DNA from: Treponema phagedenis
GTDB taxonomy: Bacteria > Spirochaetota > Spirochaetia > Treponematales > Treponemataceae
DNA: 64,000 nucleotides
Direction: 5' to 3'
NCBI RefSeq assembly: GCF_008153345.1
Contig: NZ_CP042818.1
Location: 124,001 to 188,000, forward strand
Made by a program: the position numbers and the translations under genes. How positions within the stretch are numbered: position 1 is the stretch's first letter; each line of letters begins with the position of its first letter. The notes under the pieces are model-generated. The model did no database searches, was not told where the DNA came from, and was given only the letters and a program-made list of their open reading frames with translations. Shown here one piece after another: positions 18,274 through 27,043 of the stretch.

Positions 18274-18331
18274 TTTATGCCTGTGGTAAATTGCTCGCCG
18301 TTGCGCCGTGTCGGACTCTCTTTTTAAATTC
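18274..18331. repeat. Type-A repeat end module
   Basis: It contains TGGTAAATTGCTCGCCG followed by TTGCGCCGTGTCGGACTC and a T-rich tract. This is the constant end module seen at 7742, 20140, 35235, 49245 and 52450. It lies just upstream of the ABC-F gene. Confidence 0.75.
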
Positions 18332-18372
18332 GCCTCTTGCGGTTCTTAGGTTTTTATACTATTATTGCGCCC

Positions 18373-20028
18373 ATGATTACAGTAAGTGATTTAAGTTTAA
18401 ATTTTTCAGATAGACCGCTTTTTAAGGATGTTAACCTTAAGTTTACGCATGGGAATTGTTACGGTATAATCGGCGCAAACGGGGCGGGGAAGTCAACGTT
18501 TTTGAAAATCCTTTCGGGAGAGCTGGAGCATGACAGCGGACAAATAGATATCACTTCAAATGAGCGCATTGCCGTATTGCAGCAAAACCATTTTGCCTTT
18601 GATGAGTATAGCGTAAAAGATACGGTGTTTATGGGCTACCCTAAATTATATGAGATTATGAAAGAGCGCGAAGCAATTTATGAAAAGCCGGATTTTTCGG
18701 AAGAGGACGGCATTCGCGCTTCCGAGCTGGAGGGGGAGTTTGCGGATCTGAACGGGTGGGAAGCCGAAAATCAGGTTGAGCAAATGCTTTCGGGACTCGG
18801 TGTGGATGAGTCAAATCACGACAGAAAAATGAATGAGCTTGATGAAAGTCAGAAAATTCGCGTGCTGCTTGCCCAAGCTTTGTTCGGCAATCCGGATATT
18901 CTTTTATTGGACGAGCCGACAAACGGACTTGACCTTGAGTCAATCGGCTGGCTTGAAGAATTTTTGATTGAATTTCCCAATATTGTTATTGTTGTTTCGC
19001 ACGATAGGCATTTTTTGAATAATGTTTGCACGCATATCTGCGATATTGATTACGGGAAAATCCGCCTCTATTCGGGAAACTATGATTTCTGGTATCAAAT
19101 GAGTCAAATTATGCAGCGGCAGGCAAAAGACCAGCAAAAGAAGCGCGAGGAAAAAATGAAAGACTTGCGCGAATTTATTTTGCGGTTTGCATCGAATGCG
19201 GCAAAAAGCAGGCAGGCAACCAGCAGGAAAAAAGTATATGACAAACTTGCGCTGGAAGAGATTGAGGTTACTTCACGGAAATTTCCCTATGTGCATTTTA
19301 AACCTAATCGCGAGATAGGAAACAATGTACTTACGCTGGATAAACTTTCGTATACTGCAAAAGAAGATTCCGATGAGCAAAATACGGTGCTTTTAAAAAA
19401 CTTAAGCCTCGTGATAAACAGAACCGATAAAATCGCCTTTGTCGGGCAGGAACACAACGCAAAAACCGCTCTTTTTGATATTATTACCGGCGAAAAACAA
19501 CAGGATTCAGGCGATGTGTTTTGGGGGCAAACCATTACGTATGGGTATCTGAAAAAAGACAATTCGGAATATTTTAAAACCGATTTAAATATAACCGATT
19601 GGCTGCGGCAGTTTTCCGAAGATCAGGACGAATCGTATATCCGCAGTTTTTTGGGCAGAATGCTTTTTACCGGCGATGAATCGTTAAAACCCGTGAAGGT
19701 ACTTTCGGGAGGGGAAAAGGTGCGCTGTATGCTAAGCCGGCTTATGCTTTCCGGCTCCAATGTGCTCATTCTTGATGAGCCCACCAACCACCTTGACCTT
19801 GAGGCAATTACCAGCTTAAACGAGGCGCTGATAAACTTTCCCGGCGTGGTGCTCTTTAACTCGCATGACTATGAGTTTATCAACTCGATCGCAAACCGCA
19901 TTATCGAGATTACGCCGAACGGTATTATTGACCGCATGATGAAGTTTGAAGAATACGCAAAAGACGAACACGTCAATAAGGTGCGGGAAGAACTGTACGG
20001 CGGGACTGCAAATAAAATTTCAATTTAG
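18373..20028 (+). CDS. ABC-F family ATPase (YbiT/YkpA-like)
   Basis: 551 residues from ATG 18373 (an in-frame TTG at 18337 is less likely). Two ATP-binding domains with no membrane spans. Domain 1 has a good Walker A (GANGAGKSTFLK) and Walker B (LLLDEPTNGLD), but LDESQK in place of the LSGGQ signature. Domain 2 has a degenerate Walker A (VGQEHNAKTALF) but an intact LSGGEK and LILDEPTNHLD. In the head-to-tail dimer this leaves one consensus and one degenerate ATP site. ABC-F proteins act on ribosomes. I recall similar degeneracy in related Firmicute proteins, so it is probably a family trait. Confidence 0.9.
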   Translation: MITVSDLSLNFSDRPLFKDVNLKFTHGNCYGIIGANGAGKSTFLKILSGELEHDSGQIDITSNERIAVLQQNHFAFDEYSVKDTVFMGYPKLYEIMKEREAIYEKPDFSEEDGIRASELEGEFADLNGWEAENQVEQMLSGLGVDESNHDRKMNELDESQKIRVLLAQALFGNPDILLLDEPTNGLDLESIGWLEEFLIEFPNIVIVVSHDRHFLNNVCTHICDIDYGKIRLYSGNYDFWYQMSQIMQRQAKDQQKKREEKMKDLREFILRFASNAAKSRQATSRKKVYDKLALEEIEVTSRKFPYVHFKPNREIGNNVLTLDKLSYTAKEDSDEQNTVLLKNLSLVINRTDKIAFVGQEHNAKTALFDIITGEKQQDSGDVFWGQTITYGYLKKDNSEYFKTDLNITDWLRQFSEDQDESYIRSFLGRMLFTGDESLKPVKVLSGGEKVRCMLSRLMLSGSNVLILDEPTNHLDLEAITSLNEALINFPGVVLFNSHDYEFINSIANRIIEITPNGIIDRMMKFEEYAKDEHVNKVREELYGGTANKISI

Positions 20029-20645
20029 CTTATTGTAACGCTCCTTTGATACCTCGATTAGTGTAGCGTTTTTTTAATAAGTCGATTCGTTTTTAATACT
20101 TCTTATACAAATCATATAAAATTTTATATAAGAGCTCGGCACGGCGCAAGGGCGAACCCTTAGAATTTCTACTTTTGGTTCTCCTACGAGTTTTGTCTGC
20201 TTACGCTGGAGTATCAGGCAAAACATCGTTTGGAATTTAGCAACGGCGGGCAGTTTACCTCAGGGATGCTGAATCCAGCGCTAGGCACGTCTTTTGCGGA
20301 TAAACAGTGCTAAAGATTCTTTGCGTTTGGCACAAAAGAGTAAGCACATATAAATCACTATTAGAAGAAAAAAAAACAGCTGTTGGCTTATTGCTATGTT
20401 TAATTTTTTTTGTAAAATATATATGATTATGTAAATTATACAATTATATAAAATATAATCACTTTTGTTTTACACCTTTGGATAAATCTGCTTTACAGCT
20501 TCACTTCTTTTGATAGTCTGTTTCGGCGGCATTGACAGAGATGAAGTCTTATTCTTTTTTCAAAAATATGCGGAATTGTAAGAACACTGTTCCGTCTTAT
20601 CTTTAGTCAAACAATGCAGGTTTTGACAAGGGGCTTTTTTTTGCC
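20029..20645. repeat. Type-A repeat and gap after the ABC-F gene
   Basis: 20033-20290 holds AACGCT...AGCGTTTTTTT (possible terminator, 20037-20073), the TAAAATTTTATATAAGAGCTCGGCACGG end module and GGGCGAACCC. It then has ACTTTTGGTTC, a block shared inverted with 27860-27955 (CTGATACTCCAGCGTAAGCA in that copy) and AACGGCGGGCAGTTTACC. 20291-20620 is AT-rich with nothing recognised. Confidence 0.7.
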
Positions 20646-20651
20646 TATAGT
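20623..20651 (+). promoter_or_regulatory. Consensus promoter directly at the ybaK start
   Basis: TTGACA (20623-20628), 17-bp spacer, TATAGT (20646-20651). The predicted transcription start (about 20658) coincides with the GTG start codon, leaving no room for a ribosome binding site. Confidence 0.75.
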
Positions 20652-20657
20652 GTGTGC

Positions 20658-21128
20658 GTGAAAAAAACAAACGCAATGAGGATTCTGGAAAGTAAAAACA
20701 TACCGTTTTCCGTCACCGAATATGAATGGGATGAAAATTATCTTGATGCCGTATCGGCTGCGTCAAAATTAAATCTTGATCCCGATTCTGTATACAAAAC
20801 TATTGTGATGATGAATGAAAAAAAGGAAGTTTTTGTGTTTTGTGTTCCCGCAGCGCACGAGGTAAGCTTAAAGAAGGTGCGGATTCTCACAAACTCTCAT
20901 TTAAATCCTGTTAAGGTAGCGGAGTTACAATCAATTACCGGTTATTTGCGCGGCGGGTGCTCTCCGATAGGAATGAAAAAACACTTTCCCGTATATATTG
21001 ACGAAAGTGCTTTGAAAAAAGAGCAAATATATATCAGCGCAGGACAGCGCGGAATGCAGCTTGTTTTGGATCCGAAAGATTTGCAAAAAGCTTGTAATGC
21101 GGAATTTCATCAACTGATCGACGGCTAA
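20658..21128 (+). CDS. ybaK: Aminoacyl-tRNA deacylase, YbaK/EbsC family
   Basis: 156 residues from GTG 20658. This start is chosen because KKTNAMRIL is the conserved beginning of YbaK proteins. GTG 20652 lies on the -10 box and ATG 20676 would lose conserved residues. Core motifs include DAVSAASKLNLDPDSVYKTI, HEVSLKK (substrate lysine region) and GGCSPIGMKK. YbaK hydrolyses Cys-tRNAPro and similar mischarged tRNAs in the cytoplasm. No Shine-Dalgarno is visible and the promoter places transcription at the start codon, so the mRNA may be leaderless. Confidence 0.9.
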   Translation: MKKTNAMRILESKNIPFSVTEYEWDENYLDAVSAASKLNLDPDSVYKTIVMMNEKKEVFVFCVPAAHEVSLKKVRILTNSHLNPVKVAELQSITGYLRGGCSPIGMKKHFPVYIDESALKKEQIYISAGQRGMQLVLDPKDLQKACNAEFHQLIDG

Positions 21129-21163
21129 AACGCTTAATACGTTTAAAAATATTTCCTTCTGTC

Positions 21164-21192
21164 TTGACACTTTCTTTAATTATAAAGACTAT
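21164..21192 (+). promoter_or_regulatory. Putative promoter of the ctp operon
   Basis: TTGACA (21164-21169) with GACTAT at 17 bp (21187-21192), a weak -10 that keeps the key A and T. Transcription would start close to the ATG at 21199, again with no ribosome binding site visible. Confidence 0.45.
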
Positions 21193-21198
21193 TACAGT

Positions 21199-22680
21199 AT
21201 GAAAACGAGTAAAATACGAATACTTATAATGGCATCAATTTTTATTATTGCCTGTGTTTTAGCATTTCCCCCGGTACTTTCCGCTTTTCCGCGACAAGAA
21301 ACAACGGAAGATATTCACATTAAAAACATTCAAGAAGTGTATGAAATGCTTCAAAAATATTATGTGGACGAGGTAGATCCAAAAATTTTGTACAAGGGTG
21401 CAATGGAAGGTATGTTAAATTCATTAAAAGACCCTTACACCGTTTTCATCGAAAAAAGCAGCATCGCCGGAGTAGACTTACAGGATGTTACTAAGGGCTT
21501 TTTCGGCGGTATCGGCGTAACAATCACAAAAGCCAATACTTCCACGCCTGAAAAACCCGCCTATCTGGAAGTTTTGTCGCCGATTGAAGGCACCCCCGGC
21601 TGGCGGGCAGGTTTGCAGCCCGGCGATTTAATCATAAAAATCGGAGATATTTCCACTGCCGATATAACAATGGAAGAAATTCTTAGTAAACTGCGCGGAC
21701 CTATCGGTACAAAGGTTGATATTACTGTTTTACGCGGAAAATCCTTGGAGTTTCCGCTTTCAATTGTTCGGGATAAAATAGAAGTTCCTACCGTAAAATA
21801 TGCGAAAATAGAGCCTGACATTGCCTATGTCCGCTTAATCACCTTTAATCCGTTGACCGCTCCGCGCATGGAAGAAGCTGTTGTCGAACTACAAAAGCGG
21901 GGATGCACAAAACTCATTTTAGATCTGCGCAATAATACCGGCGGCATCATTACCGGCGCTGTAAACGTGGTCAGCTCTTTTATTGATTCAGGTACGGTTG
22001 TTTCCACAAAATCACGAATCCCGAATCAAAATATGGTTTTTACTGTAAATAAAAATGTGACTAAATTCCCTCAATCAATGCCTATTATTGTGTTAATAAA
22101 CAAAGGATCAGCTTCCGCATCGGAAATTGTTGCAGGCGCATTAAAAGACTATAAGCGCGCCTATCTTGTCGGCGAAACCACATACGGAAAAGGAGTGGTG
22201 CAGCAGATATTTGACATAAACCAAGATGAGGGCTTTAAAATGACTGTCTCAAAATACTATACCCCAAGCGACGCCAATATCGACAAACAAGGAATTCCCC
22301 CCGATTTTGAGATAAAAACACCGGAGCTTTCCGAAGAAGAAGAGACGGCTTTAATAAAACTTTTTGCGGACAATAAAATCGCGTCATATGTGGAAAAAAA
22401 TAAGAGTTTGAACAAAACTGAAATAGAAAATTTTGCAAAAAATCTTTCAAAAGAGTATAAGCTTACCGTACAACTTCTCAAACGGCTTATTGTGCAAGAA
22501 TACAATCGAAAACGCATTTCTCCGCCGGTATATGATTTGGAATATGACGAACAGCTTCGTAAAAGTGTTGACATCATAAAAAACACCAATATTTTTGAAC
22601 TTCTGAAAAAAACAAAAACCATTCATATGCTGCAAGATGAGGCTGAGCAAAAGCAAGCACAGGAAAAAACAGCATCGTAA
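21199..22680 (+). CDS. ctp: Carboxyl-terminal processing protease (S41 family)
   Basis: 493 residues. An N-terminal signal/anchor spans about residues 7-27. There is an S41 helper domain (KNIQEVYEMLQKYYVDEVDP), a PDZ domain at about 100-185 (GGIGVTI and GWRAGLQPGDLIIKIGDIST), then the catalytic core. This has GSASASEIVAGALKD (nucleophile Ser) and GETTYGKGVVQ (general-base Lys). It cleaves C-terminal tails of periplasmic or envelope proteins. The C-terminal ~110 residues are charged and helical. It is first in an operon: rsmE begins 2 bp after its stop. Confidence 0.93.
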   Translation: MKTSKIRILIMASIFIIACVLAFPPVLSAFPRQETTEDIHIKNIQEVYEMLQKYYVDEVDPKILYKGAMEGMLNSLKDPYTVFIEKSSIAGVDLQDVTKGFFGGIGVTITKANTSTPEKPAYLEVLSPIEGTPGWRAGLQPGDLIIKIGDISTADITMEEILSKLRGPIGTKVDITVLRGKSLEFPLSIVRDKIEVPTVKYAKIEPDIAYVRLITFNPLTAPRMEEAVVELQKRGCTKLILDLRNNTGGIITGAVNVVSSFIDSGTVVSTKSRIPNQNMVFTVNKNVTKFPQSMPIIVLINKGSASASEIVAGALKDYKRAYLVGETTYGKGVVQQIFDINQDEGFKMTVSKYYTPSDANIDKQGIPPDFEIKTPELSEEEETALIKLFADNKIASYVEKNKSLNKTEIENFAKNLSKEYKLTVQLLKRLIVQEYNRKRISPPVYDLEYDEQLRKSVDIIKNTNIFELLKKTKTIHMLQDEAEQKQAQEKTAS

Positions 22681-22682
22681 AA

Positions 22683-23453
22683 ATGAAACAACTTTTGGTT
22701 AATGCAGAGGTCGATGTTGACGGGACAGTTAAGCTTTCGGGAAAAGATTACCATTATTTAGCTACCGTTTTGCGTAAACGAATCGGCGATATAGTTATTT
22801 TGGATTTGCCTTCCTGTGGCACAGTTGCGGCGGAAATCATCGACATACGCGCGCAAAAAAAAGAGCTTGACCTGCAAATAAAAACAGGCTTGGAAGGTTT
22901 GACTCAACCGCCGCCGTTTGAAATTGTGCTTTTACAATGGCTTATCAGAGGGCAGAAAATGGATTCGGTCATTCGGCAAGCAACGGAGCTCGGCGTTTCC
23001 CGTATTATTCCGATAGCGGGAGAATTTTCTTTAATAAAAGAAGAAAATGAAAAGCAAACAGAGAGGCGCAGAAGAATTATAAAAGAAGCTCGCCAGCAAT
23101 CCGGCTCAGTGATACAAACCGAAATTTCTTCAGTGCAAACACTTGATTGCGCGCTGAAAAATTTAAACACAGCCTATCAAAAAAGCTCTATTGTAAAACT
23201 TTTATTCACGGAAAAAAAATCCGCCGATTCAATGCTGCACACTTGCTTGAGTTCTCGCCCGAAAACTGTTATCATTGCAATAGGCGCGGAAGGCGGAATG
23301 AGTGTGCAGGAAGTAACTGGTTTAAAAAATGCGGGATTTATTCCAGTACATTTGCACACAAATATTTTGCGGGCGGAAACGGCGGCTATTACCGCCTGTG
23401 CTGCCGTACACACCATTTTAAGTGAGGGAGAAACATGGCAGTTACCAGAATAA
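22683..23453 (+). CDS. rsmE: 16S rRNA m3U1498 methyltransferase RsmE
   Basis: 256 residues. The N-terminal PUA-like domain includes GKDYHYLATVLRKRIGD. The C-terminal SPOUT methyltransferase domain contains RGQKMDSVIRQATELGVSRI, IGAEGGMSVQEV and LHTNILRAETAAITACA, the knotted SAM-binding motifs of RsmE. It methylates U1498 of 16S rRNA. Tightly packed between ctp (2-bp gap) and the glycosyltransferase gene (19-bp overlap), it is probably co-transcribed with both. Confidence 0.95.
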   Translation: MKQLLVNAEVDVDGTVKLSGKDYHYLATVLRKRIGDIVILDLPSCGTVAAEIIDIRAQKKELDLQIKTGLEGLTQPPPFEIVLLQWLIRGQKMDSVIRQATELGVSRIIPIAGEFSLIKEENEKQTERRRRIIKEARQQSGSVIQTEISSVQTLDCALKNLNTAYQKSSIVKLLFTEKKSADSMLHTCLSSRPKTVIIAIGAEGGMSVQEVTGLKNAGFIPVHLHTNILRAETAAITACAAVHTILSEGETWQLPE

Positions 23454-24184
23454 ATTTTTTAACCGTTCCTTTAGATGTTCTTCCGGAAGAAGAAATAGAA
23501 ACAACTGTTTTATCTTTGCTGGAAAAAGAGGAACCGCAACAAATTATCTTTGTTTCTCTTTGGGATGTATTAAAAGCACGAAGAAACTATGAATTTAAGC
23601 AGATGTTGGAAAATGCAGCTCTTTGTTTACCCATTTCAAAAAGCCTTATTAGAGGAGCACGCTTTTTAAAACTGCCGGTTCCTGTCAGAAGGCATCCCTT
23701 TAATTTTATTATTTCAATATTAAATGTAATTGATTCTCATTATAAATCGCTGTATTTATTCGGGGGCAGGACGGAAAGTGTAATTGAGGCGGAAAAAAAC
23801 GTGCATGTTACTTTTCCCGGAATAAGCATTGTCGGACGCTTTAACGGATATTATCGAAAAAACATGGAAAAAGATATTATTTCCGCAATTATAAAATCAA
23901 ACCCCTCTCTCGTTATTGTTGGAAACGGTATAACAGGCGGCAATAAATGGATATATCGAAATAGAGCTAAACTGCACGGCGGAATTTTCATTAAAGATCC
24001 TGATGTAATTGATATTTTCTCAAAACAAAAAAAGAGAATATCCGATAAAACATTTGAAGGCGGCAGAGAATTCTTACTGCAAATTGTAAAAAATCCTTTT
24101 AAAATTTTTTACTTTTTTCGCTATGTTTGGTATAACTTGCTCTTACTTTTCTATCGATTTTTCAGGACAAATAAGGGCTCTTAA
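23435..24184 (+). CDS. WecG/TagA/CpsF-family glycosyltransferase
   Basis: 249 residues. The family pattern is visible: an N-terminal strand INFLTVPLDVLPEEEI, LYLFGGRTESVIEAEKNV, a PGISIVGRFNGYY block, and NPSLVIVGNGITGGNKWIYR. These proteins transfer N-acetylmannosamine(uronic acid) or related sugars to lipid-linked carriers at the membrane. A hydrophobic/basic C-terminus (FKIFYFFRYVWYNLLLLFYR) probably attaches it to the membrane. It overlaps rsmE by 19 bp and is the last gene of the operon. The sugar and acceptor cannot be told from sequence. Confidence 0.85.
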   Translation: MAVTRINFLTVPLDVLPEEEIETTVLSLLEKEEPQQIIFVSLWDVLKARRNYEFKQMLENAALCLPISKSLIRGARFLKLPVPVRRHPFNFIISILNVIDSHYKSLYLFGGRTESVIEAEKNVHVTFPGISIVGRFNGYYRKNMEKDIISAIIKSNPSLVIVGNGITGGNKWIYRNRAKLHGGIFIKDPDVIDIFSKQKKRISDKTFEGGREFLLQIVKNPFKIFYFFRYVWYNLLLLFYRFFRTNKGS

Positions 24185-24855
24185 AATTTATTATTCTTAA
24201 TTATAGAAACCTCATAACTATAACTTTTATAGGCCGCTCTCAGATTCTTTTGCGATATTTTTTAAGCTATTATAACATTTTTTTGATAACTTGATCTGTT
24301 TTTTAATACATCTTACAAAAATCATAAAAAGTTTATAAAAAGAGTCCGACACAACGGTTTGGTTTTGACATCCTTGTCAAAACCAAACCTATGAGTTTGA
24401 AAACTCCTGTTTATATATAGCTGTGGTAGTTTTCAAACTCAATTCTGTTTAGAACCACGGGCGTCCGTGCCCGTTCTGATTTTTGACATCCGTGGCAAAA
24501 CAAAACCTGCGAGTTTTAAAGCTTTACAAATAGTCCTGCTTTAAAACGTCGCTTCTGTTTGGAACCACCGCCATCCGTGGCGGTTCTGATTTTTGCCGTC
24601 CGTGGCAAAATGAAACCTTGCGAGTTTTAAAGCTTTGCAAGCTGATTTGCTTTAAAACATCGTTTCTGTTTGGAACCACGGGCGTCCGTGCCCGTTCTGA
24701 TTTTTGCCGTCCTTGTCAAAACCAAACCGTGCGAGTTTTAAAGCTTTACGAATAGTCTTGCTTTAAAAAGTCGTTTCTGTTTGGAACCACCGCCATCCGT
24801 GCCCGTTCTGATTTTGCCATACGTGGCAAAACCAAACCTTTCGAGATCGCTGATA
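24185..24855. repeat. Long type-A repeat array (four hairpin units)
   Basis: The end module AATACATCTTACAAAAATCA and AAGAGTCCGACACAACGG lies at about 24305-24357. It is followed by a perfect 15-bp-arm hairpin (24356-24370 with 24375-24389, TCCT loop) and a 13-bp-arm hairpin (24393-24405 with 24428-24440). Next are alternating GC-rich hairpins at 24457-24474, 24567-24584, 24678-24695 and 24789-24806. Between these are TTTTGCC/GGCAAAA-type hairpins and GTTTTAAAGC/GCTTTAAAAC stems, repeating about every 110 bp. The array fills the gap between wecG and the sigma-54 activator. Confidence 0.9.
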
Positions 24856-24950
24856 CTATTTATTTCTCATTATAATCAATAACATAATTTTATTTTGCTG
24901 TACTTTTTTTTATTGGGCTTCCAATTTTTAAAAATAAAAAGGAGTCTTGT

Positions 24951-26078
24951 ATGGAAAAAGTTTTGTATGTTGCGGAATTTGAGGAAGACGTTCTTATGCT
25001 TCAAACATTTGCTGAAGGTCTTTGGGATATCACACCGGTATATAAAAATACCGATATTATTGAAGCTTTAAAAAAAGATCATTTTTCTTTTATTCTTTTT
25101 GATTTTAATATTCCACAAATTTTTCCTATGAAGGTATTAAAAACCATCACAGCGGAGTACGCTGAAATTCCTGTTTTTTTGCTATCGCGTGCTTATGAGT
25201 TACCGTTTGAAAGAAGACTGCCACATAAAAACATACGAACAGGTTTTAGAATTCCGTATCTTTTTGATGATTTGCACAAAAAAATTGTCAGGCATAAAAA
25301 TAATTATAATTCCTTTTTTATAAAAAAACTTGATTCGTCAATAGATAAAGAAATATCCGAATTGCTCTGGGGAATCAGTTTGAATATACAAAAGCTAAAG
25401 TATGATATTTTTCTTGCCGCCCAATCATCTCATGCGGTTTTATTACAAGGAGAGACGGGAACAGGAAAAGAGATAGTTGCAAAACTTATCCACGAGTTTT
25501 CAAACAGAAAAAACTTTAGCTTTATTCCGGTTGATTCAGGAAGTATTCACTTAGACCTTGCGGAAAGCATTCTTTTCGGGACAGAAAAAGGAAGTTTTAC
25601 CGGGGCGGAATCAAAAATCGGACTTTTTTCTGCCGCAAATAAAGGAACACTCTTTCTTGACGAAGTTGAAAACATGAGTCTTGACTTACAAATGAAGTTT
25701 TTGCGCGTGCTGGACTCAAAGACCTTCTACCCGCTTGGTTCCACAACTTCAAAACACTCGGATTTTAGACTTATTTCTGCCTCAAATAAAAATCTAAAAA
25801 AAATGGCATTGGAGGGGAAATTTCGAGAAGACTTATATTATCGAATTGATGTGATAAGAATAGAAATTCCGCCGCTAAGGGAAAGAAAAGAAGATATTAT
25901 GGTAGTAGCAGAAAAATATATTAAAAATCAACATAAGACTTTGAGTCTAAAAGCTGTTAAAAAGCTGGAAAAATATAATTGGCCGGGAAATATTCGGGAG
26001 TTATTTAACTGTCTTGACAGAGCAGCATGGGCGACCGGCGATAATCCGGTGATTGATGAAAGTGCTATTCTTTTTTAG
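24951..26078 (+). CDS. Sigma-54-interacting response-regulator-like activator without DNA-binding domain
   Basis: 375 residues. A receiver-like domain covers about 1-115 with a candidate phospho-acceptor D51 (LFDFNIP), but the expected Lys is not evident. The AAA+ domain has Walker A GETGTGKE (167-174), GSFTGA (214-219; usually GAFTGA, the loop contacting sigma-54), LFLDEVENM and an arginine-finger region LYYRIDVIRIEIPPLRERKE. WPGNIREL follows and the protein ends shortly after, with no Fis-type helix-turn-helix. A strong AAGGAG precedes the ATG. It could act from solution on sigma-54 holoenzyme, as FlgR of Helicobacter does. Its 3' end overlaps trmJ. Confidence 0.85.
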   Translation: MEKVLYVAEFEEDVLMLQTFAEGLWDITPVYKNTDIIEALKKDHFSFILFDFNIPQIFPMKVLKTITAEYAEIPVFLLSRAYELPFERRLPHKNIRTGFRIPYLFDDLHKKIVRHKNNYNSFFIKKLDSSIDKEISELLWGISLNIQKLKYDIFLAAQSSHAVLLQGETGTGKEIVAKLIHEFSNRKNFSFIPVDSGSIHLDLAESILFGTEKGSFTGAESKIGLFSAANKGTLFLDEVENMSLDLQMKFLRVLDSKTFYPLGSTTSKHSDFRLISASNKNLKKMALEGKFREDLYYRIDVIRIEIPPLRERKEDIMVVAEKYIKNQHKTLSLKAVKKLEKYNWPGNIRELFNCLDRAAWATGDNPVIDESAILF

Positions 26079-26787
26079 TTTTTATATAGGCAAGTTTTTT
26101 GAACAATTTCTCAAATCGTGCAGCCTCTTTTTTTGACATTCCCGCTCTTCCGATAATTTCTTCCATAAACCGTTGGTTATCTTCCTTACCAGCATGTCGG
26201 AAAAGTCCTGCAAGGCAAAGATATTCGTTTATTTTTTCGGAAAGGAGCGTTACCTCCTGCATGGATATTTTTTCATAGCCATATTTTCTTGGGCTGAATT
26301 TTCTAAAAAGCTCATAACAGATAATTTGTACTGCATGGGATAAATTGAGTGAAGGAAAGTTTTGAGCGGAAGGAATATTGATTGCAAGCGAGCAAATATC
26401 AAGCTCCTTATCGGTTAAACCGGTTCTTTCATTGCCAAAAACAATTGCCGCTTTTCCGGCGCCTTGCTCAAATGCGAACGATGCAAACTGCTCGGGCGCC
26501 ATCCCCCATGATTTTCTTTTTTCTCCCATTCTTCTGGTTGTTCCCGCAACAATAGCGCAATCGTAGACCGCTTGCCGCAGTCCTTCAACCGAAGGCTCAA
26601 AAAAGCGGGCGGTTTTCCAAATATTATCCGCATGAATTGCTAATCTGCAAATCTCTTCTTGATCATAATCCGAAGCATTGCCCGTTATTCTGAGCTCGGC
26701 GCAATCGGAGTTTGCCATTGCGCGGCAAACAGATCCGATATTTTTGCTTTTTTCAGGTCTTGCCAAAACAATAATGATAGGTAGCAT
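26065..26787 (-). CDS. trmJ: tRNA/rRNA 2'-O-methyltransferase, TrmJ type
   Basis: 240 residues. The SpoU/TrmH SPOUT motifs appear in order: IVLARPEKSKNIGSVCRAM near the start, IVFGNERTGLTDKEL in the middle, and INIPSAQNFPSLNLSHAVQI towards the C-terminal half. The ~75-residue C-terminal helical tail is typical of TrmJ, which methylates the ribose of position 32 in tRNA. Its 3' end overlaps the convergent activator gene by 14 bp. It is probably transcribed alone. Confidence 0.88.
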   Translation of the reverse strand: MLPIIIVLARPEKSKNIGSVCRAMANSDCAELRITGNASDYDQEEICRLAIHADNIWKTARFFEPSVEGLRQAVYDCAIVAGTTRRMGEKRKSWGMAPEQFASFAFEQGAGKAAIVFGNERTGLTDKELDICSLAINIPSAQNFPSLNLSHAVQIICYELFRKFSPRKYGYEKISMQEVTLLSEKINEYLCLAGLFRHAGKEDNQRFMEEIIGRAGMSKKEAARFEKLFKKLAYIKTKKE

Positions 26788-26811
26788 AATAATATTTTTC
26801 TCTAAACACCC

Positions 26812-26841
26812 TTGTTATGTCAAGCCTTTTTGTGTTATACT
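26812..26841 (+). promoter_or_regulatory. Promoter upstream of the STAS gene
   Basis: TTGTTA (26812-26817), 18-bp spacer, TATACT (26836-26841). It would give a leader of about 195 nt before the ATG at 27044. The leader contains no convincing ORF or recognised riboswitch. Confidence 0.5.
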
Positions 26842-27043
26842 TAATTTATAAAGATAGCTATGCTAAAACAACAATTTTTGTACATCCGACTTGTTGTTTT
26901 TCATATAATCGGCTGTCTTCTGTTTTTGATTCCAAAAGTTCGATAAATTCTAAATTGATTTTCCTATTTATCGAATCCGGCAAGGCTGAATGTTATGGTG
27001 TTATTAGTGAAAAATATATTTTAAAATAAGGGTTTGAAGTTAT

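Noticed and set aside
18337-18372. TTG start for the ABC-F gene
   Set aside because: The N-terminal extension is not family-like; ATG 18373 starts directly at the first conserved strand.
24351-24855. CRISPR array
   Set aside because: Units of about 110 bp are composed of hairpins and are not short direct repeats separated by unique spacers of equal length; no cas genes are nearby.
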